This document shows, one piece after another, positions 1 through 4,991 of a stretch of 5,813 nucleotides of DNA (position 1 is its first letter; each line of letters opens with the position of its first letter). The stretch spans positions 1-5,813 of the forward strand of contig JAOZIG010000125.1 in the NCBI GenBank assembly GCA_026014515.1, read 5' to 3'. Both the position numbers and the translations under genes were made by a program. The notes beneath the pieces are model-generated. The model had not been told where the DNA came from. It worked only from the letters and a program-made list of their open reading frames with translations, and searched no databases. The DNA comes from Candidatus Bathyarchaeota archaeon (GTDB taxonomy: Archaea; Thermoproteota; Bathyarchaeia; TCS64).

Positions 1-1
1 C

Positions 2-451
2 TACTGTACAAAATGCAGAACACCTATCAAAGAAGGAATAACTTACCGTAGAGTACATCATCGAGACGAAAAAGATGAAAAGAACGAGAAGAATGAGAAA
101 AACGAGAAACACGAAGACCGCTATGGCGCAGTAATAGGCGGCTTAATCGTAACATGGCTAGGCGTACTGATGTTCCTCAGCAACCAGAACATGATCAGAG
201 GAGGAAACTTTGGAGGATACTTCCTCATGGGAATAGGCGTCATACTCTTCCTCAGGGGACTGCTCGCATTACAGGAAACAGGATCAACAAACGAGTCCTT
301 TGGGTTCTTTATCGGTGGAGGCGTATTGGTTGTCATCGGCGGCGGTATTACCTTCAATATTCAGGACTGGTGGGCTATCCTGTTGATAGGTCTCGGCTTG
401 CTGATTGTCGTCAGGGGCTTCACTGAGCGTAATAGAAACCCATTACCCTAA
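2..451 (+). CDS. Zinc-ribbon membrane protein with LiaF/DUF5668-like TM domain (5' end outside window)
   Basis: The reading frame is open from the first full codon of the window to TAA at 449-451 (149 codons), so the true start lies upstream; the ATG at 170 is internal. The visible protein begins YCTKC, a CxxC knuckle typical of half a zinc ribbon; no second CxxC follows, so the partner knuckle is probably upstream. Residues 22-39 are a charged linker made of repeated DEK/NEK triplets. Four hydrophobic segments follow, at about 42-59, 70-90, 100-117 and 124-140. The last, with WWAILLIGLGLLIVVRG, resembles the small membrane module of LiaF/DUF5668-type envelope proteins. By analogy with zinc-ribbon/short-TM proteins the ribbon would lie in the cytoplasm and the rest in the membrane; the function is unknown. 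It converges on the GH3 gene with a 4-bp overlap. Confident as a real gene, moderate on family. Confidence 0.8.
   Translation, partial: YCTKCRTPIKEGITYRRVHHRDEKDEKNEKNEKNEKHEDRYGAVIGGLIVTWLGVLMFLSNQNMIRGGNFGGYFLMGIGVILFLRGLLALQETGSTNESFGFFIGGGVLVVIGGGITFNIQDWWAILLIGLGLLIVVRGFTERNRNPLP
74..118 (+). repeat. In-frame 9-bp tandem repeat encoding (D/N)EK linker
   Basis: Five consecutive 9-bp units follow the pattern RAY-GAR-AAR. They encode DEK, NEK, NEK, NEK and a degenerate HED. The array joins the zinc-ribbon half to the first membrane segment. Its length is a multiple of three, so gain or loss of units would keep the frame. It probably forms a flexible or helical charged spacer. Confidence 0.6.
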
Positions 452-1578
452 TGGCTCCACCCATACAACATTCTGTATAACCGGTGCTCCCAGACCACTC
501 TAGGTTTGTCTCGCCCAAACACCCTGTAATAGTTTTTCCCCATGGCTTCTACTAGGTCACCTATCTTGTAGCGTGGCAGGATTGGCGTTGATATTATGAG
601 TCTTCCCCATTCTCCTCTTTTGAGTTCGCTGAGCATTTTAACACCATCACGGGTCTCTACTTCAAACAGGTACAGGTCAAAGTTTGGTCTCCAATACGGG
701 TAATCATCCATCTGTTGACCAAACGCGCCCTCAGTAGCAGTATACATCTCTATGACCGATACATCGCCATACATTTTCTGGAGTCTTGGCTTGTATTTGG
801 TGTGTATCTTGGCGACGCTTGTGGTGTAGAGCACCTTCATATCCCATATGTCCCTTGGGTACACATTGTGGGTCTTCTTCAGGTACCTCGCGAAACCGGT
901 TTGAACTGGTGCAACACCCATAATGGTGATGATGTTTTCGTCTCGTGCTTGCTGGTAGATGAACTCGTATCTTTTCTCCCAGTCATCGACACTGAGCCCC
1001 GTCTCCAAGGCATCAATCTCCTCCTGACGAGGCACCAACCCAAGACCCGCCATCATCGGGTTCAAACGAGCATAGGTACCGCTACTGAACCCGAACACCT
1101 GCTCCTCACCCCCTATCCGCATTACACGCGTGTTGCTTGGGAACTGGAGGTTGAGAACCCCACCCATCAGGGTGTTTAATCCCCCTCTTTTGAAGGCGGT
1201 TTTGAGTACAGCCCGTGCTCCGCCTCGTATCAGGTGGTCCATATGGGTCTCGGTTACTGGTATGATCTTGTTTTCTCCTGTGGTGCCCCTTGTCATAACC
1301 CATGTTATGGGCTTCTCTTTGAGTAACACCCCGTAATCTCCACGCCTTATCTCCTCAAACACTGGTTTGAGGTCATGGTATGTGACAACCGGCGTTTTTT
1401 CCCGGTACTCTTCAAGCGACAAAGACGGCTCTAAACCATACTTCTTACCGTAACCGGTCTCGCTGTAATCCTCCAGTAATACTTGTAGTAATTTTCTCTG
1501 AGCATTTTCAGGAGCCTCTATAGCCGTCTCGTATTCCTCTAGGTTTCGTTGAGCACGTTTAAGGGCGTCTGCGAACAC
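448..1578 (-). CDS. Short GH3-family adenylate-forming (ANL superfamily) protein
   Basis: This 376-aa protein carries the three adenylation motifs of GH3/ANL enzymes. The nucleotide-binding loop TRGTTGENKIIPVT is at 96-109, the YTATEG motif at 279-284, and YKIGDLVE at 337-344. The hinge-like FGRDKP is at 354-359. Family members activate a carboxylic acid as acyl-AMP and often conjugate it to an amino acid; the substrate here is unknown, and the protein should be cytoplasmic. Plant and bacterial GH3 proteins are about 500-600 aa. This one stops some 17 residues after the hinge and lacks the C-terminal lid. No continuation is visible, because the next gene converges from the other side. The start is GTG at 1578, fixed by a TAG two codons upstream. 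An A-rich stretch about 26 bp upstream (minus strand of 1602-1606) is a weak TATA candidate. It is divergent from the 1651 gene. Confidence 0.85.
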   Translation of the reverse strand: MFADALKRAQRNLEEYETAIEAPENAQRKLLQVLLEDYSETGYGKKYGLEPSLSLEEYREKTPVVTYHDLKPVFEEIRRGDYGVLLKEKPITWVMTRGTTGENKIIPVTETHMDHLIRGGARAVLKTAFKRGGLNTLMGGVLNLQFPSNTRVMRIGGEEQVFGFSSGTYARLNPMMAGLGLVPRQEEIDALETGLSVDDWEKRYEFIYQQARDENIITIMGVAPVQTGFARYLKKTHNVYPRDIWDMKVLYTTSVAKIHTKYKPRLQKMYGDVSVIEMYTATEGAFGQQMDDYPYWRPNFDLYLFEVETRDGVKMLSELKRGEWGRLIISTPILPRYKIGDLVEAMGKNYYRVFGRDKPRVVWEHRLYRMLYGWSH

Positions 1579-1620
1579 AGACTAGACTCTGTCCACCCTG
1601 CTTTTTGGGGTTGTGATCGA

Positions 1621-1628
1621 TTTAATAA
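1621..1628 (+). promoter_or_regulatory. TATA-like box for the 1651 gene
   Basis: TTTAATAA is centred about 26-27 bp before the ATG at 1651. This is the usual archaeal distance from TATA box to transcription start, so the mRNA would be leaderless or nearly so. No Shine-Dalgarno motif lies between. It sits in the 72-bp divergent region shared with the GH3 gene. Confidence 0.5.
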
Positions 1629-1650
1629 CCTGCATCTATTCCCTTAACCC

Positions 1651-2394
1651 ATGAAACGTCAATTTGTACTCACCGTAGCCGAGTCCAAACGGCTCATAGC
1701 GAAAGCAGTCGCAGCACTACCCGAAGTCCAAGAAGCAATGGAGAACAGAACCGTTGTCGTAGCAACAGGCACCACAAACGCCTATGTACTTGAGGAACTC
1801 TGGGGCAAGAAGATCGATAAACGAGCATACAGAAGCGGCATAACCACCCCAAAAGAGCCTGAGAAAGACAAGACACCTCAAGCGGACAAGATACCCGACA
1901 AGGTGTTCATCAAAGGCGAAGTCGCGGACCAGTATGACCGTGTAACTATTGCCCCTGATTTGAAGAAGGGGGATGTCTACATCAAGGGAGCCAACGTGAT
2001 CAACTATGATGAATACATGGCTGGAGTCCTCATCGGAGGCATGGACGGAGCCACCATCGGTAACGTCATCGGACACATTATCGGAAAACAAGTACAACTC
2101 ATCATCCCCATCGGACTTGAGAAACTAACCTACGAGGACATCAACGAGCTATACATGCTGGCAAACGAGGAAGACTACGAGGGACCAAGAATGTGGCCCA
2201 TCACAGGCACCATCATCACAGAGATCGAAGCACTAGAGATACTAACTGGTGTAGACGCGTACCTTTACAGTGCTGGTGGTATCGCTGGCGCTGAGGGTTC
2301 AGTCAGGCTTCTAGTCGAGGGCACTGATGAAGAAGTCCAAGAGACCTTGGAACTAGTTGAGTCCATTAAAGGCGAGCCCAGATACCTCCTGTAA
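1651..2394 (+). CDS. Conserved-looking protein of unknown function
   Basis: This 247-aa soluble protein is not one I recognise with certainty. It has no signal peptide and no clear membrane helix. Glycine-rich signatures suggest an alpha/beta fold with a ligand-binding site: ATGTTNAYVLEEL at 38-50, DVYIKGANVIN at 108-118, GVLIGGMDGATIGNVIG at 125-141, PIGLEKL at 153-159, and YSAGGIAGAEGS at 206-217. TGTTNAYV followed by IKGANVI is loosely reminiscent of NagB/LUD-type sugar-phosphate or lactate-utilisation folds, but that is only an impression. The last 35 residues (SVRLLVEGTDEEVQETLELV...) look like a beta-alpha-beta ferredoxin-like or ACT-like tail. Residues 67-85 are a Lys/Pro/Asp-rich insertion. 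The ATG lies one TATA spacing downstream of the box at 1621. A hairpin follows the stop codon closely, then the KsgA gene on the same strand. Confidence 0.85.
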   Translation: MKRQFVLTVAESKRLIAKAVAALPEVQEAMENRTVVVATGTTNAYVLEELWGKKIDKRAYRSGITTPKEPEKDKTPQADKIPDKVFIKGEVADQYDRVTIAPDLKKGDVYIKGANVINYDEYMAGVLIGGMDGATIGNVIGHIIGKQVQLIIPIGLEKLTYEDINELYMLANEEDYEGPRMWPITGTIITEIEALEILTGVDAYLYSAGGIAGAEGSVRLLVEGTDEEVQETLELVESIKGEPRYLL

Positions 2395-2398
2395 ACCA

Positions 2399-2412
2399 GA
2401 GCCTACGGGCTC
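2399..2412 (+). terminator. UACG-tetraloop hairpin just after the 1651 gene
   Basis: GAGCC-TACG-GGCTC forms a perfect 5-bp stem closed by a C(UACG)G loop of the very stable UNCG class, starting 4 nt after the stop codon. A pyrimidine-rich stretch (CCCTTCTATTATT) follows, but there is no long T run. It could be a terminator, an mRNA 3'-end stabiliser, or a chance hairpin. Confidence 0.4.
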
Positions 2413-2421
2413 AAACCCTTC

Positions 2422-2441
2422 TATTATTAACACAGTTTAAT
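2422..2441 (+). promoter_or_regulatory. TATA-like AT-rich boxes upstream of the rRNA dimethyltransferase
   Basis: Two overlapping candidates are TATTATTAA (2422-2430) and TTTAAT (2436-2441). Applying the TATA-to-start spacing seen elsewhere in the window (about 24-34 bp) puts the start near 2453-2472. An ATG lies at 2464, but it is in a different frame from the methyltransferase. Confidence 0.35.
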
Positions 2442-3221
2442 GTAGCCGTTAACCCGGCTCTTGATGAGCAACAACTCATAGACCCTGATGTAATCAAGAG
2501 GCTTACAGAGTATTCCCGTATCCAATCCGGGGAGACGGTTCTTGAGATTGGACCCGGTGCCGGAAATATTACTGAGTCTCTGTTGCATCATGCTCGGTAC
2601 TTGATCTGTATCGAGAAGAACCAGAAATACATCCCAATACTAGAGACTCGGTTCAAAGAAGCAGACAACCTGAAGATAATCCACGATGACGCATTGAAAA
2701 CCTATCTCCCCAAACACGATAGACTCGTCTCAAACTTACCATACATGATCAGTGAGGCGTTTTTCCAGCGAACCCTCCGACTGGGCTTCAAATCAGCCAC
2801 ATTCATAGTTTCAAAAGGCTTCGCTGAGACGCTATTGGCGGAACCCGGTGAAAAATATACAAAACTATCCTGGCAAGCACAGCTATTCTACGATATAACC
2901 CGTCATGAGGATGTACCAGCAACAGCTTATCTCCCCGAGCCAAGAGTATCAACCACCATAATATCTCTTGAACCAAGATTAGATCACTCAAAAACAGAGA
3001 AAACCCTCATAGAGTTACTCCAACAAGGCGACAAATACACGAAAAACGCGTTACGCGAATCCCTGATAAGATCAGAAGCATGTGAAACCAAGAAACAGGC
3101 GAAAACACTTGTCACCGATCTAGGGCTCAGTGATGATGTTCTAGGGTCATGGGCATCAAGACTCAGTCTAGAAAACCTACAGACCTTGGAAGAGAAACTA
3201 TCTCATGTATTAACTGGTTAA
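2442..3221 (+). CDS. ksgA: 16S rRNA adenine N6-dimethyltransferase (KsgA/Dim1 family), start unresolved
   Basis: This SAM-dependent enzyme dimethylates two adjacent adenines near the 3' end of 16S rRNA during small-subunit maturation. In the 259-aa model used here, LDEQQLIDPDV at 7-17 matches the LxQxFLxD entry motif of the family. The SAM loop LEIGPGAG is at 34-41, the acidic ribose-binding residue lies in CIEK (E58), DDALK is at 82-86, the catalytic NLPY at 98-101, and YLPEPRV at 163-169. The C-terminal helical domain follows. No in-frame ATG, GTG or TTG exists between the stop at 2367 and TTG 2583. That TTG lies after the SAM loop and so cannot be the real start. The coordinate 2442 is therefore a homology-based guess. 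An ATG at 2440 and another at 2464 are in the wrong frame, each one base insertion from the correct frame. Either the start is non-canonical or a 1-base error or mutation has hidden it. Confidence 0.85.
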   Translation, partial: VAVNPALDEQQLIDPDVIKRLTEYSRIQSGETVLEIGPGAGNITESLLHHARYLICIEKNQKYIPILETRFKEADNLKIIHDDALKTYLPKHDRLVSNLPYMISEAFFQRTLRLGFKSATFIVSKGFAETLLAEPGEKYTKLSWQAQLFYDITRHEDVPATAYLPEPRVSTTIISLEPRLDHSKTEKTLIELLQQGDKYTKNALRESLIRSEACETKKQAKTLVTDLGLSDDVLGSWASRLSLENLQTLEEKLSHVLTG

Positions 3222-3224
3222 TCA

Positions 3225-3230
3225 TTTATA
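3225..3230 (+). promoter_or_regulatory. TATA-like box for the MFS transporter
   Basis: TTTATA lies just after the ksgA stop codon and is centred about 33 bp before the GTG at 3261. That implies a leader of only about 6 nt and an independent transcript for the transporter. Confidence 0.45.
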
Positions 3231-3260
3231 CCCCCACTACAGCGGTAAAAGGGTTCAAAG

Positions 3261-4511
3261 GTGAAACCGTTGGGGGAAACAAAAAACAAGGGCATATTCT
3301 ACGGATACTGGATACTCTTAGGCACTGTACTTCTTCATTTTCTCGACTCTGGCCTCTACTTCTACGGGTTCAGCGTCTTCTACACTCCAATCAAACTAGA
3401 ATACGCATGGAGCGCAGCCGCCATATCGGGAGCCATCAGCTTTTCACGCCTTGAAGGCGGCATCGAGGGACCTGTAGTAGGATACCTCATCGAAAAATAT
3501 GGTGCACGAAAGATACTCGCCTTAGGCGTACTGATTACCGGTCTCGGCTACATGATGATGATATACGTGAACAGCGTATGGATGCTTTACCTTGTCTATG
3601 GTGGCGTCCTCAGCATCGGATACAACATGGGGTTCACCCACAGCCTAACAACCCTGCTCAACAACTGGTTCGTAAAGAGACGAGCAAGAGTAATGAGCCT
3701 CTACGCTATTGCCGCTGGTCTCGGTGGAGCCGTAATCGTTCCTCTACTCTCCAAATCAATCATGCTCTATGGCTGGAAGACCACGGCAATATACAGCGGG
3801 CTCGCCTTCTGGATCGTAGGGATACCCGCCACTCTAATATTCAGAAACTATCCTGAGGACATGGGGCTTCTGCCTGATGGCGTACCCGCGGTAGAACTGG
3901 ACAAAGAGACCGTTGTAGCCCTTGAGGATGAGCCAAAGCTCACCACAAGAGAAGCACTACAGTCCGGCGTCTTCAAAAGACTACTGCTGGCAGAGTCATT
4001 ACGCACCTTCCTCCTAGCATCAATCGTACTCCACGAGATACCCCACCTAGTAAACATAGGAATAGACGAGGTAACCGCAGCCGGAATCCTGGGCTTAATG
4101 ATCTCCATAAGCATACCCGGGCGCCTCATCTTCGGGTTCCTAGGCGACTATATTGAGAAACGGAAACTACTAGCTGTTACAATGATAATACAAGGTATCG
4201 GTGTACTGGTCTTCGCATATGCATCAACAATAGCACACGTCTACATCTTCGTGGTACTCTATGGATTGACCTACGGCGGATGCATCCCATTACTGATGGC
4301 CTTCAGGGGAGATCTCTTCGGAAGGAAAAAATTCGCCCAGATGAGCGGCATCATGTCCCCCTTCAGAACAATCGGCAACGTGATAGGACCAGTATTCGCT
4401 GGATACTTGTTTGATGTCACTGGAAGCTACAAGATCGCCTTCATAACCTTCACATGCATCGCAATAATGTCCGGAATAAGCTTCTACTTTGTTAAAGGCG
4501 ACCACATATAA
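3261..4511 (+). CDS. MFS transporter, monocarboxylate/OFA-like
   Basis: This 416-aa integral membrane protein has the hydrophobicity pattern of a 12-helix major facilitator transporter in two halves. A charged cytoplasmic loop at about 195-240 joins them. The MFS motif A appears in the first half as GYLIEKYGARK (74-84) and again in the second half as GFLGDYIEKRK (292-302). NNWFVKRRARVMSL (134-147), followed by a glycine-rich AAGLGG helix, is the pattern seen in monocarboxylate and oxalate/formate (OFA) branches of the superfamily. The substrate is therefore possibly an organic anion, but this cannot be fixed from sequence. The start is GTG at 3261, preceded by no Shine-Dalgarno motif but by a TATA-like box at 3225. 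A ligand-binding RAM-domain gene follows 35 bp downstream. Family call is strong, substrate weak. Confidence 0.9.
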   Translation: MKPLGETKNKGIFYGYWILLGTVLLHFLDSGLYFYGFSVFYTPIKLEYAWSAAAISGAISFSRLEGGIEGPVVGYLIEKYGARKILALGVLITGLGYMMMIYVNSVWMLYLVYGGVLSIGYNMGFTHSLTTLLNNWFVKRRARVMSLYAIAAGLGGAVIVPLLSKSIMLYGWKTTAIYSGLAFWIVGIPATLIFRNYPEDMGLLPDGVPAVELDKETVVALEDEPKLTTREALQSGVFKRLLLAESLRTFLLASIVLHEIPHLVNIGIDEVTAAGILGLMISISIPGRLIFGFLGDYIEKRKLLAVTMIIQGIGVLVFAYASTIAHVYIFVVLYGLTYGGCIPLLMAFRGDLFGRKKFAQMSGIMSPFRTIGNVIGPVFAGYLFDVTGSYKIAFITFTCIAIMSGISFYFVKGDHI

Positions 4512-4512
4512 C

Positions 4513-4526
4513 TTAAACCATATATT
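4513..4526 (+). promoter_or_regulatory. TATA-like region before the RAM-domain gene
   Basis: Two AT-rich candidates are TTAAA (4513-4517) and ATATATT (4520-4526). The first suits a start at ATG 4547 (about 32 bp). The second suits ATG 4556 (about 33 bp) or a fully leaderless ATG 4547 (about 24 bp). The region begins directly after the transporter stop codon. Confidence 0.4.
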
Positions 4527-4546
4527 CCTGTAACACCAAGCATCAT

Positions 4547-4801
4547 ATGGTTACTATGAAGGCTTTCGTTCTACTAAACTCTGAACTCGGACAAGAGTCC
4601 AAGATCATCGAAGCCTTGGAAGGTGTCGAGGAGATAACAAAAATCTACAGCCTGTACGGTATCTATGACCTTATCATCGAGATGGAGGCAGATACCATGG
4701 ACAGGGTGAAGGAAGTTGTCTTCAACAAGGTGCGCCGACTCGACAACGTGAAAAGCACAATCACCTTACTCACATATGGAGACCCAGTCACCAACGAGTA
4801 A
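4547..4801 (+). CDS. Stand-alone Lrp/AsnC ligand-binding (RAM) domain protein
   Basis: This 84-aa protein consists only of the effector-binding RAM domain of Lrp/AsnC regulators. It shows the beta-alpha-beta-beta-alpha-beta order: strand KAFVLLNSE (5-13), a helix to about 28, strand ITKIYSLYG (30-38), GIYDLIIEME (38-47), a helix with MDRVKEVVFNKV (51-62), and strand VKSTITLLTY (68-77). The G-x-Y-D turn at 38-41 is the usual hallmark. There is no helix-turn-helix, so it should not bind DNA by itself. Such small proteins form oligomers that bind amino acids or partner with full-length Lrp proteins. A second in-frame ATG at 4556 would give MKAFVLL, the more typical N-terminus for this type, so the true start may be 4556. 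It sits just downstream of the MFS transporter. Confidence 0.88.
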   Translation: MVTMKAFVLLNSELGQESKIIEALEGVEEITKIYSLYGIYDLIIEMEADTMDRVKEVVFNKVRRLDNVKSTITLLTYGDPVTNE

Positions 4802-4991
4802 GTTCCAAAAACCCCTATTTTCCTAGTCACACTAAAAAATTAAGCCCGTATAATCAGTTCTAGTTGAGGCTTAGAGAATCTTCTTCATAGACCCCCTATA
4901 ACGAGGCTCTAGCCTCTCAACATGCTTCTTGTAAATCAAAGATTGTTCTCTAGATATGTTTTTTAATGGCTTTTCATACGTGCTTCATAGC
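4802..4991. other. Intergenic stretch with inverted repeat and a short minus-strand reading frame
   Basis: No confident gene is seen. A short T run (4817-4823) could help end the RAM-domain transcript. GTTGAGGCT (4863-4871) is complementary, apart from a 2-base bulge, to AGCCTCTCAAC (4911-4921). A tight palindrome, GAGGCT-CT-AGCCTC, lies at 4903-4916. On the minus strand, 37 codons are open from 4984 to TAA at 4871-4873. They include a lysine- and arginine-rich tail (VERLEPRYRGSMKKIL) and have TTG at 4939 as the only usable start apart from a late ATG. This may be a microprotein, a gene remnant, a structured RNA or chance. Confidence 0.2.
4959..4966 (+). promoter_or_regulatory. TATA-like box for the DUF4097-type gene
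   Basis: TTTTTTAA is centred about 28-29 bp before the ATG at 4992, which implies a leaderless or 1-2 nt leader transcript. Read on the minus strand (TTAAAAAA), it is also about 24 bp from the TTG at 4939, so it could in principle serve both directions. Confidence 0.45.

Noticed and set aside
74..118. CRISPR-like or regulatory direct repeat
   Set aside because: The 9-bp units are contiguous, without spacers, and in frame inside a coding region; they encode a charged linker.
715..1179. 154-codon plus-strand reading frame
   Set aside because: It lies wholly antisense to the GH3 gene, whose motifs are intact; the translation has no recognisable domain.
1717..2097. 126-codon minus-strand reading frame
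   Set aside because: It is antisense to the 1651 gene; it is rich in Cys, Ser and Val as expected from reading the complementary strand, with no motif or promoter.
2583..2585. TTG as the start of the rRNA dimethyltransferase
   Set aside because: It falls after the SAM-binding GxGxG loop, so a protein starting here would lack an essential part of the active site that is encoded in frame just upstream.
3149..3454. 101-codon plus-strand reading frame across the ksgA/MFS junction
   Set aside because: It overlaps two well-supported genes in another frame and has no domain-like content.
4840..4990. tRNA or C/D-box RNA gene in the intergenic region
   Set aside because: No cloverleaf with a T-loop GTTCRA pattern, and no paired C (RUGAUGA) and D (CUGA) boxes are visible.
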